This document shows, piece after piece, positions 44,952-52,437 of a DNA stretch of 64,000 nt. The notes beneath the pieces are model-generated. The model worked only from the letters and a program-made list of their open reading frames with translations, was not told the origin of the DNA and did not search any database. Origin of the DNA: Bacilliculturomica massiliensis (GTDB lineage: Bacteria; Bacillota; Clostridia; Peptostreptococcales; Anaerovoracaceae); assembly GCF_900605495.1 (NCBI RefSeq), contig NZ_LR027602.1:793797-857796 (forward strand). Reading direction: 5' to 3'. Every line of letters starts with the position of its first letter. Positions within the stretch are counted from its first letter, which is position 1. A program made the translations under genes and the position numbers.

Positions 44952-45755
44952 CTACTCTCTGGGAAGACGTCTGCGCAGGCAGTGCTGAGCGGCCAGCTCC
45001 ACGCCGGCTATGACAGATGCGGCGGGCAGGAACGGGGCGTTAGTTAAAAAGAAATACTGAAATCCCACGGGGCGGCGCCGCTGCAGCCAGTAGAGGATAT
45101 CCATGCCGATCTCACTGAATCCGAAAGACAGACTGAACAGGACCAAAAGGCTGGGGATCAGGATCAGCGCGCCCTGAAGCACCGCTTCCTTTCTGGTCTC
45201 GCAGGACAGGAGCAAACGCAGGCGGAATACCAGCATGACGCCGACAAAGAGATAAAACAATATCCCCACGCTCAAATAGAGTCCGTACGAGATCTCCAAG
45301 GTGCGCCGCATGGTCTCCTGCATATGTTCCTGAACGCTGCTGGTGAGAAGAATGCCCCCCAGAATCAATAAGTCCCACAGCAGCAGCAGGGGCAGCTGTT
45401 TCTTTTGCAGAGAAACTGCGTTGAGCCGGCGGCCTATGGCTGCAGGGTCGCCCATGGCCTCCGCTGTCTGGCGCAGAAGGTCTTCGTCCGGTTCGGCGTT
45501 GGGAATGGCGGCGCCGGGTCCGTCCTGTGCGCCTGAGGTATCGGGCTCATCGCATGCACTGGCTTTGCCTTGTACGTTCTGTGCACCGGCGGCGCCGGAC
45601 AAGTTATCGTCCCGCTGTTCCAACAGATCCAGATAGTGATCCTCCAGATGCTGCCGCAGCTCCGCGGCGGCTTTTTTTCGATACCAGGGCAGCAGCACAG
45701 GATCGCAGGCGGCCTTGATAAACGCGTCCCAATGAGGGGAATTGATCTGTCTCAT
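44952..45755 (-). CDS. Permease-prefix-domain membrane protein (PadR partner)
   Basis: 267 aa. The N-terminal ~60 residues resemble the permease prefix domain found with PadR regulators (INSPHWDAFIKAACDP, AAELRQHLEDHYLDL). A Gly/Ala/Asp-rich linker and AMGDPAAIGRRLN follow, then four or so hydrophobic segments. The start at 45755 overlaps the padR stop by four bases (ATGA) and has GGAGG five bases upstream; a longer frame to 45818 lies inside padR. The co-transcribed PadR/membrane-protein pair implies envelope-stress or export control. Exact function unknown. Confidence 0.75.
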   Translation of the reverse strand: MRQINSPHWDAFIKAACDPVLLPWYRKKAAAELRQHLEDHYLDLLEQRDDNLSGAAGAQNVQGKASACDEPDTSGAQDGPGAAIPNAEPDEDLLRQTAEAMGDPAAIGRRLNAVSLQKKQLPLLLLWDLLILGGILLTSSVQEHMQETMRRTLEISYGLYLSVGILFYLFVGVMLVFRLRLLLSCETRKEAVLQGALILIPSLLVLFSLSFGFSEIGMDILYWLQRRRPVGFQYFFLTNAPFLPAASVIAGVELAAQHCLRRRLPRE

Positions 45756-46099
45756 AGCAGCCTCCATTCTGTCACGGGAAAAACTACCTGATTTACCTTC
45801 TCTGAAAAGAAACGCCATTCCGCTTTTTTCTCGGTCAGACTCTCCCGGCCCGCCTCTGTGAGCCGATAATACTTACGTGTTCGCCCGCCGGGGGCTTCTT
45901 TTACGGAGGACGCCAGAAGACGGCGGCGCTCCAGATCGTGAAGGATGGGATAAAGCGTGCCTTCCTTCAGAACAAAGGTGTCGTCGGAACGTCCAGCCAA
46001 TTCCTTTATCATTTGATAACCGTACATCTCGCCTTCGCTTAAAAGATTCATGACCAGCATGGCGGTGCTCCCCGCCATCAGACTTTTGTCGACTTTCAT
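45752..46099 (-). CDS. PadR-family transcriptional repressor
   Basis: 115-aa winged-helix protein. KSLMAGSTAMLVMNLLSEGEMYGY begins the DNA-binding domain, LKEGTLYPILHDLERRRLL is the recognition helix and wing, and GRTRKYYRLTEAGRESL is the signature. A C-terminal helix serves for dimerisation. It is transcribed from its own promoter, over a palindromic operator at 46119-46143, and is therefore probably autorepressed. It is coupled to the permease-prefix protein by an ATGA overlap and divergent from a MATE transporter. Confidence 0.93.
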   Translation of the reverse strand: MKVDKSLMAGSTAMLVMNLLSEGEMYGYQMIKELAGRSDDTFVLKEGTLYPILHDLERRRLLASSVKEAPGGRTRKYYRLTEAGRESLTEKKAEWRFFSEKVNQVVFPVTEWRLL

Positions 46100-46118
46100 A
46101 GGGGCCTCCTTTCACCCA

Positions 46119-46143
46119 GAATACCTATGTGATCTAGGTATTC
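46119..46143. promoter_or_regulatory. PadR operator
   Basis: GAATACCTA-N7-TAGGTATTC, a perfect 9-bp inverted repeat lying just downstream of the padR -10 and 20 bp before its start codon. The size and position match PadR operators, so binding here should block transcription. Confidence 0.8.
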
Positions 46144-46153
46144 GTTTGCCTAC

Positions 46154-46182
46154 AGTATATATGTGCGGGGGCCCCGTGTCAA
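46154..46182 (-). promoter_or_regulatory. padR promoter
   Basis: On the minus strand: TTGACA (46177-46182), 17-bp spacer, TATACT (46154-46159). A near-perfect sigma-A promoter. Confidence 0.9.
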
Positions 46183-46302
46183 TATTGAAACTGCACTGCG
46201 TCCGCCTGACGCAGGACGGCGCGTGACAGCGGATGGGCAGAACCGATCCTGTGAAATGCAGACCGTGACTTCGGGGAGAGGCGCCGCCCTTCCTGAAGTG
46301 AA

Positions 46303-46318
46303 TGGCATGTGTCTTGCA
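46303..46318 (+). promoter_or_regulatory. Sigma-54 promoter of the MATE gene
   Basis: TGGCATGTGTCTTGCA matches TGGCAYG-N4-TTGCW, 62 bp before the MATE start. A 7-bp inverted repeat CTGCGTC-N5-GACGCAG (46196-46214) about 90 bp upstream could be its activator site. No activator gene is adjacent. Confidence 0.82.
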
Positions 46319-46379
46319 ATATAATCTAAGAAACGGCTGAGAATCGAGAAATTGCGCTGTGAGATCGTGAGAGAACGAA

Positions 46380-47768
46380 ATGAATATTAATTCTGATAGA
46401 AGTATAGATATGCGAAATGGCGCCGTGCTTCCTGCTGTCATCCGGTTTTCGCTGCCGATCATGGCCGGGAATGTGCTGCAGCTGATGTTTGGGGCTGCGG
46501 ATATGATCGTGGCGGGACGCTTTGCCGGGAGCGGAGCGCTGGCCGCCGTTGGCGCCAACACGTCGCTGATCAATCTGATCGTCAATTTGTTTATCGGGCT
46601 GTCCCTGGGAACCAATATCGTGACCGCCAGATTTTACGGGGCGGAAAGCGTCCGGGACGTGCGGGAGACAGTCCGCACGGCGGTAGCCATGAGTCTGATC
46701 TGCGGCGGGGGACTGGGCGTATTTGGCGCGGCCGCCGCCCCTGTCCTGCTTCGCGGGCTGGGAACGCCGGGGGACATACTGGGATCTGCGGTGTGTTATC
46801 TTCGCATCTATTCCGTCGGGATGCCGCTGGTCATGCTCTACAATTTCGGAAGCGCCGCGGTGACGGCGGCAGGGGATACGAAGCGGCCCCTTTACTGTCT
46901 GATGACGGCCGGGGCGGCCAATGTGGCGCTGAATGTGTTCTTTGTGGCAGGGATGGGCTGGGGCGTAGCCGGTGTGGCCGCGGCTACGGTGCTTTCAAAC
47001 GGCATATCTGCAGGAATGATACTGCGCTGTCTCTGTACGGGCGGCGAGGCTGTGGGCCTAAAACTGCGGGAACTCCGCCTGTATGGCGACAAGGTGGGAG
47101 AGATCCTGAGAGTGGGCGTGCCTGCAGGTCTTCAGGGCGTGGGATTTTCCATTTCCAGCGTCATCATACAGGCGGCGGTCAACTCCTTTGGCGCGGCCGC
47201 CGTGGCGGGGAATACAGCGACGATCAGCATCGAAGGATTTCTTTACACGGCCATGTACGGGTTTTACCAGAGCTGCAGTACTTTTACCGCTCAGAACGCA
47301 GGGGCCGGCCGTTTCGACAGGGTGGACCGGGTGCTTTATGTCTGCCTGGGCTGCGCCTTCGCCGCGGGAACATTGGCGGCGATACTGTGCCTGGGTTTCG
47401 ATGAGCTGCTGGCAGGGATGTACTGTTCCGATCCATCGGCGACCGCCGTGGCAGTGACGCGGATGTGGATCGTATTTCCCCTCTACGCACTCTGCGGAAT
47501 GAACGACGTCATGGCGGGCAGCATGAGGGGCATGGGGCATTCCGCCGCGCCGCTGGTGGTGTCCACTCTGGGCGCCTGTGTCTTCCGTATTCTGTGGATC
47601 GCCACAGTGTTCCGCTGGCTGGGTTCGCTGGAAAGTCTCTATGTTTCCTACCCTGTCTCGTGGGTGATGACGTTTGCGGCGCACTTCCTGTGCTTTCAGG
47701 CGATCCGCCGAAGAACGGGGAACGTTGAACGGCGGTTTTGCCTGCCTGTGAAAGAGCGGGGCGATTGA
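46380..47768 (+). CDS. MATE-family multidrug/metabolite efflux transporter
   Basis: 462-aa protein with 12 predicted membrane segments in two six-helix halves. Landmarks are LPIMAGNVLQLMFGAADMIVAGRF at the start, GDTKRPLYCLMTAGAANVALN in the first half and TAQNAGAGRFDRVDRVLYVC in the second. It is an Na+- or H+-driven exporter of cations or drugs. Transcription from a sigma-54 promoter is unusual for this family and hints at export of a catabolic intermediate or amine. It is divergent from the PadR pair. Confidence 0.9.
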   Translation: MNINSDRSIDMRNGAVLPAVIRFSLPIMAGNVLQLMFGAADMIVAGRFAGSGALAAVGANTSLINLIVNLFIGLSLGTNIVTARFYGAESVRDVRETVRTAVAMSLICGGGLGVFGAAAAPVLLRGLGTPGDILGSAVCYLRIYSVGMPLVMLYNFGSAAVTAAGDTKRPLYCLMTAGAANVALNVFFVAGMGWGVAGVAAATVLSNGISAGMILRCLCTGGEAVGLKLRELRLYGDKVGEILRVGVPAGLQGVGFSISSVIIQAAVNSFGAAAVAGNTATISIEGFLYTAMYGFYQSCSTFTAQNAGAGRFDRVDRVLYVCLGCAFAAGTLAAILCLGFDELLAGMYCSDPSATAVAVTRMWIVFPLYALCGMNDVMAGSMRGMGHSAAPLVVSTLGACVFRILWIATVFRWLGSLESLYVSYPVSWVMTFAAHFLCFQAIRRRTGNVERRFCLPVKERGD

Positions 47769-47853
47769 GAGGGTTCCAACGCGGCAGCCCGAAGTGGGAC
47801 GCCGCCGGAGATAAATAAAATAGATAGATAACAAGAGAAAGGAAGGACAGAGT

Positions 47854-48405
47854 ATGAGCAGAAAAATTTTGGTTATGACGGGCAGCGCCCGCAGAGGAGG
47901 AAACAGCGACCTGATGGCGGACGCCTTTATCCGGGGAGCGGAGGAAGCGGGACATGAAGTGATCAAATATGAGGCGGCAGCCCACCCCATAAAGGGATGT
48001 CTTTACTGCGATACCTGCTACAGCCTGGGCGGCGACAGGGCGTGTACGCACGACCAGGAGTTCAACGAGCTGGCTCCTCTGTATGAGTCCTGCGACACCA
48101 TCGTATACGTCACCTCTGTGTTCTGGTTCACGTTCCCTGCGCAGCTCAAAGCGGCCATGGACAAGATGTACGCGCTGATGGTAGGGAAACGGCCGTTTGG
48201 GATCAAGGAGAGCATGCTCATCGCCGTGGGCGCAGGCAAGGAAGATTTTAAGTACGAGGGCCTGATCAAATCCTACGAGCTGACAGCCCGCGATAGAAAA
48301 TGGAAAGACCTGGGTCACTATATTGTGAAGGGAGTCAACGACTACGCGGCGGTAAAAGAGACAGAACATCTGGAAAAAATAGAGGAGCTTGGAAGAAGGA
48401 TATGA
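47854..48405 (+). CDS. NAD(P)H-dependent FMN reductase / flavodoxin-fold oxidoreductase
   Basis: 183-aa flavodoxin-like protein. The FMN phosphate loop is TGSARRGGNSDLMADAF; CLYCDTC contributes a CxxC, and TSVFWFTFPAQLKAAMDKMY is the conserved FMN-binding strand. Such iron-sulfur-flavoprotein-like or quinone/nitro-reductase-like enzymes detoxify electrophiles or reduce flavins. It begins 85 bp after the MATE gene behind AAAGGAAGGA and may be co-transcribed with it. Confidence 0.9.
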   Translation: MSRKILVMTGSARRGGNSDLMADAFIRGAEEAGHEVIKYEAAAHPIKGCLYCDTCYSLGGDRACTHDQEFNELAPLYESCDTIVYVTSVFWFTFPAQLKAAMDKMYALMVGKRPFGIKESMLIAVGAGKEDFKYEGLIKSYELTARDRKWKDLGHYIVKGVNDYAAVKETEHLEKIEELGRRI

Positions 48406-48501
48406 AGCGGCTGAGTCAGGTATCACTGCGGTGGTGCTGATCGATGCGGATGTGAGATCCGCAGACAGCTTTTGTTGTAGGAGCTTCCCCGGGTCGGTAC
48501 G

Positions 48502-48792
48502 GCAGCTGCCGGCGGCAGAGTTCGGCCAATGGTTCGATACGCATCGCCGGCGGCGGGCCGCTGATGATCCTTCCACGCCGGCGCCGGCTGATCGCCCGTT
48601 GGGGGATACAGCTGCAGGTGCGGGGGCGCGATTGTTTTGTGCAGCTACCGGCGGCAGAGTTCAGCCAATGGTTCGATACGCATCGCCGGCGGCGGGCCGC
48701 TGATGATCCTTCCACGCCGGCGCCGGCTGATCGCCCGTTGGATGATACGGCTGCAGGTGCGGGAGCGCGATTGTTTTGTGCAGCTGCCGGCG
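48502..48792. repeat. 139-bp tandem repeat, two full copies plus a partial third
   Basis: Units begin with GCAGCTGCCGGCGGCAGAG-type sequence at 48502, 48641 and (partial) 48780, with an exact 139-bp period and only scattered substitutions. The unit is GC-rich and full of short palindromes (CGGCGCCGGC). Frames through it are open but have no ribosome-binding site or family resemblance, so I treat it as non-coding. Confidence 0.85.
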
Positions 48793-48878
48793 CCGTCTCA
48801 TAGGTGAAAACAAGAAAAAAATCTGTCTTTCGCCTATATTTGCCTTGAAATCTGCTGATATCCCGTTGGTTTCGCTGT

Positions 48879-48926
48879 AAAATAGGTGCTAAATCATTTT
48901 TTAATGGTTTTTCACCTATTTTTTTG
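48879..48926. terminator. Strong long-stem terminator
   Basis: Outer arms AAAATAGGTG / CACCTATTTT (10 bp) enclose a second 8-bp helix (AAATCATT / AATGGTTT with a T4 loop), with a T-run on the plus strand and A-run on the other. It can serve the upstream plus-strand genes and the minus-strand activator gene. An extra ATAGGTGAAAA at 48800-48810 could compete for the 3' arm. Confidence 0.85.
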
Positions 48927-49081
48927 CGTCATTTAAGCGAACGATCGAAAAAAATCAAGATTTCGCCTGCGGGCGAGAGAACGGCAGGGAGGATAAAGGA
49001 CTAGTATGCCCTTTTTATTAAAACTGGGGGCGCAGCTGAATATCGCCTGCCCTTCTCGTGAGCTTCCGCCGCTGTCCGGTT

Positions 49082-51613
49082 CTATTTTTCCTCCCGCTGA
49101 AGCAGCAGTGTCCGGGCGCCCAGGGGCGTCAGGGAGACTCCCTGCTTGGTGGAACCGGTGACGATACAGCCTAAGTGATCCAGTTTTTTCAGCCGGGTCT
49201 TGATTTTTGTCTCCGTCATGCCGACGGCCTGCAGCTCAGGCAGGCGAGAGAGAGAACCGCGGCCGGCAATGACAGATTGCTTCTGAAGCTTGTCCACCGC
49301 GCGGAGAATGCACAGCAGGTCGGCAGGGAGCCAGAGTTCCTGTGGGGCCATACCGTTGGCTATACCGCTTGCCATACCGCCGGCCATAGCCGCTGCGCCG
49401 AAGAAGTTTGAGCCGCCGAACACAGCCGCTTTGCTGAAGTCAGCACCGCTGTGCACAGCCGCTGCGCCTGAGTTTGCATGGCTGAATGCAGAGGGCCCGC
49501 CGAAGTGTATGTCACTCGGTACGCCAGGATCAGTCAGCGGGGCCGGTCCGGCTGCGCCGGCTGATGTATCTCCCTGGCCGAAGGTGCCGTCGAATGCGGA
49601 GGGGCCTTCGCAGGACGTCCGGCCGCCGTCCGCAGACCGGCCGGCAGTTCCGCCGTCCACAGACCGGCCGGCAGTTCCGTAGGCGACCGGTCCGCCGTCG
49701 GCAGGTCTGGCAAAATCCGCGTCCCCGGCAGTTCCGCCGGGCAGGGAGGGGGCGGCGACCAGATTGTTTTCCAGAAAGTACTGCAGCATACTGCGGATCT
49801 CCGACTCGTCGTGCTCGTCCATCTCGCTCATATCAGCAAGCATATTGATGTACTCAGCGATGGTCCGCAGCTCGCGGATATTTCCAGGCCAATCGTACGC
49901 CATAAGATAGCGCCGCACCTGATCGTTCATGATCCGTCTGACGGCGTTTTCCTTCAGCATGCCGGTCAATATGCTGAGGACGTCGCATCTGCGCTCGCGC
50001 AGGGGGGCCAGATGCAGGCTCAGGACTTTGATCCTGTAATAGAGATCGGCGCGGAAGGTGCCCTCCCGCATCATCTGGGGCAGATCGCGGTTGGTGGCGC
50101 AGATAATGCGCACGTCGATGGGGATCACGCGGGTGCCGCCCACCCGCACGATCTCTTTTTCTTCCAGGACCCGCAGAAGCTTGGCCTGTACGGCCAGAGA
50201 AGCGTCCCCGATCTCGTCCAGAAAGATCGTGCCGTTGTGGGCGATCTCAAAAAGCCCTTCTTTTCCGCCCTTCATGGCGCCGGTAAAAGATCCCTCTGCA
50301 TAACCGAACAGCTCGCTCTCCGCCAGAGTCTCCGGGAGCGCCGCAAAGTTGATGCCCACAAAGGGGTACTGGGATCGGGCGGAGGCGTTGTGGATGGCCT
50401 GGGCGAAAACTTCCTTTCCCGTACCGCTCTCGCCGGTTATCAGGATCGTAGTATTGGTGTTTGCATAAATGCGGGCGGTGCGTTTGCACCGCTCCACGCT
50501 GTCGCTGCTCCCCAGAATGTCCGCGAAAGTGTGCCGGGCAAGAAAACCTGTCTCGTGCAGCTTCATTCTGGCTTTTGATTCAGACTGCTGCAGAGCGGCA
50601 AATGGAACGATGCTGATGAGCCGGTTGTCGTAGTTGTCGATGTAATAGTTTTCCGCGGTGACCAGCAGCTTCTGCCCTTTGGCGGTGATCAGCGTCTCGT
50701 TCAGCTCCCTGTTGGCGGAGATGGCCTCCGTCAGGGCCGGATAGTTTCGCAGAGCATCCCTGTAATCCCGACCCAGAGCCTGTCTGCGCCGCAGTCCGAA
50801 AAAGGAGACTGCGGCGTCGTTGAACACGACGATGCGTCCGGCGCTGTCGATGGCGAAAATGATGGATTTATTGATATCGCAGATCTTCTCAAAACTTTCC
50901 TTGATCATCTTCGTCTGGTTCAAAGCCTCCGACAGCTTGTAGCAGGATTCGGTGATCCGCTGGATATTGTCGTTGTAATATTTGGTGGCGTCGCCGGAGG
51001 ACAGCCCGAAGATCCGGATGATGTCGATGATGGTGGACAGGGCGATGCATCGATGGCCTATATTGATATACTGATAATTTTTCCCCTGGGGGCAATAGCT
51101 CATGATGCCGGCGTAGATCACCACATTATAGCCCTCGATATCAATGGGAGCCCCGGGCCAGTAGGCTCTGGTGTCGATATGGTCGATGCCGAGCTCTGTC
51201 AGGGCGTCCTTTGTCTCTATGGCCACCTGCCTGGGGGAATTGACCACCAGCGCTTTGGTGCCCCGGGGGAGCTGAACTACTTCCTCAAGGGCTTCTCCGG
51301 TAAGACCCCGTTTTGAAAGGACGATGCTGGCGTGAGGAAACTTCTTCCTGGCCAGTTCTGTGGTGAGATGGGTGGTGATGACCGCCCGGGGCGTCACATC
51401 CAGAGTGTCCAGTTCATCGGGGGACACGGGACGGATATCCAGGGAATTGCCGAAATAGAGACGGAAGGAATTTTCCATAAAACGCAGATCAAAAGGATTA
51501 AGCACGCAGATCGCCAGAATATTGTTGTGGTTTTCGGTCTGGCTGCCGGACCGGCTCGGAGAAGCGGCAGGCGATTTGACCGGTTGGATCGTTGAACGCA
51601 TATGTGACCTCAT
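49082..51613 (-). CDS. Sigma-54-dependent activator with PrpR-like N-terminus, PAS, AAA+ and winged-helix C-terminus
   Basis: 843-aa enhancer-binding protein. Residues of about 30-200 resemble the PrpR_N sensor (AICVLNPFDLRF, VVNSPRQVAIETKDALTELG). A PAS domain follows (about 240-320; IIFAIDSAGRIVVFNDAAVS). The AAA+ domain (about 365-600) has GESGTGKE, the sigma-54 loop GSFTGA (Ser for Ala) and LDEIGDA. Then comes an unusual low-complexity insert of about 140 residues (Gly/Ala/Ser-rich, with GTAGRSVDGG-type repeats). The C-terminus is a winged-helix-like LQAVGMTETKIKTRLKKLDH, not a Fis HTH. An alternative ATG at 51601 has the better ribosome-binding site (GAGG). It is divergent from the sigma-54 promoter at 52364, its probable target. 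Confidence 0.92.
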   Translation of the reverse strand: MRSHMRSTIQPVKSPAASPSRSGSQTENHNNILAICVLNPFDLRFMENSFRLYFGNSLDIRPVSPDELDTLDVTPRAVITTHLTTELARKKFPHASIVLSKRGLTGEALEEVVQLPRGTKALVVNSPRQVAIETKDALTELGIDHIDTRAYWPGAPIDIEGYNVVIYAGIMSYCPQGKNYQYINIGHRCIALSTIIDIIRIFGLSSGDATKYYNDNIQRITESCYKLSEALNQTKMIKESFEKICDINKSIIFAIDSAGRIVVFNDAAVSFFGLRRRQALGRDYRDALRNYPALTEAISANRELNETLITAKGQKLLVTAENYYIDNYDNRLISIVPFAALQQSESKARMKLHETGFLARHTFADILGSSDSVERCKRTARIYANTNTTILITGESGTGKEVFAQAIHNASARSQYPFVGINFAALPETLAESELFGYAEGSFTGAMKGGKEGLFEIAHNGTIFLDEIGDASLAVQAKLLRVLEEKEIVRVGGTRVIPIDVRIICATNRDLPQMMREGTFRADLYYRIKVLSLHLAPLRERRCDVLSILTGMLKENAVRRIMNDQVRRYLMAYDWPGNIRELRTIAEYINMLADMSEMDEHDESEIRSMLQYFLENNLVAAPSLPGGTAGDADFARPADGGPVAYGTAGRSVDGGTAGRSADGGRTSCEGPSAFDGTFGQGDTSAGAAGPAPLTDPGVPSDIHFGGPSAFSHANSGAAAVHSGADFSKAAVFGGSNFFGAAAMAGGMASGIANGMAPQELWLPADLLCILRAVDKLQKQSVIAGRGSLSRLPELQAVGMTETKIKTRLKKLDHLGCIVTGSTKQGVSLTPLGARTLLLQREEK

Positions 51614-52080
51614 TCTTTCACAGAGAGTCTCCCGCCGGCCGCGGCCCGGGAGAGGCTGGAATCATTGCATCTGGACGGACCGCGGCCGGGCAATCCATCT
51701 CCCGGCGGACCGCCGCCGGTTGGACCGTTCTCGGCCGGAGGACCTCCGGTCAGACTGCGCCCGGACGGCGGCCGTCTCCCGACCGACCGTCATCTCCGGT
51801 CGATTCATCTTTCGACAAAACGTCATCTTCGGCCGTTCATTTCCCAGCAGACCGTCGCCAGCCGCCCTGTCTCCAGTCCATCCGACCCTGACCCACCCGC
51901 TTTCGGTTCCGTTCCCGGGCGGCCTGTCGTCAGTCAGCCCGCCCCCGGCCCGGCGCCCTTATACACCTCTCGCTGTGTACCGCCGCCGGTGGGACCGTCC
52001 TCGGCCGGAGGAACAGGGGCGACGGGGCGGAAGGGAAAACAGATACGGGGAGCGAATGCGGGGCGGCGAATAAAAAATGC
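51614..52080. repeat. GC-rich imperfect-repeat region upstream of the activator gene
   Basis: Dense CCGG/GGCC-containing sequence with no convincing gene. A 34-bp segment beginning ACCGCCGCCGGT recurs at 51709-51742 and 51979-52012 with about three differences. Open frames here are by-products of base composition. Confidence 0.65.
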
Positions 52081-52096
52081 ATAAAAACGTGGTACT

Positions 52097-52165
52097 CTAT
52101 TTTTAGTATAGATGGGTCTATCTGATTGTCAAGTAGATTTGGACAAATTGAACGCACTAAAATAG
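52097..52165. promoter_or_regulatory. Candidate activator-binding region of the TPP-enzyme operon
   Basis: Nested inverted repeats in an A/T-rich stretch: CTATTTTTAGT (52097-52107) with ACTAAAATAG (52156-52165), and TTGTC (52126-52130) with GACAA (52142-52146). They lie 200-270 bp upstream of the sigma-54 promoter at 52364, a usual distance for an enhancer. Binding by the divergent activator is inferred. Confidence 0.45.
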
Positions 52166-52363
52166 CCTAAAACACCCCGATAAAGACTTGGTGAGAAAGC
52201 GGCGGAGCGGAAAAAAGAGAAAAACGGGAAGAGATACGGAGACTGCAAAAATATTTTTGGAGGGAACAGAACGGGAAACATTCATTGAGATCACCGGAAA
52301 ACCGGGGCGCCGCAGCGCCGGGGATCTCTGAAAAGATAAAAAAACAGGAAAGGAATATATGGA

Positions 52364-52379
52364 TGGCACGGTCCTTGCT
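52364..52379 (+). promoter_or_regulatory. Sigma-54 promoter of the TPP/ALDH/B12-mutase operon
   Basis: TGGCACGGTCCTTGCT matches the consensus fully, 59 bp before the start at 52438. It lies inside an upstream extension of the first reading frame, which supports the downstream start. Confidence 0.9.
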
Positions 52380-52437
52380 CTTAATACGGTCAGGAATGTG
52401 GTTCCTCGTTACTTTAAAAAAGATAGGAGTGAGTACG

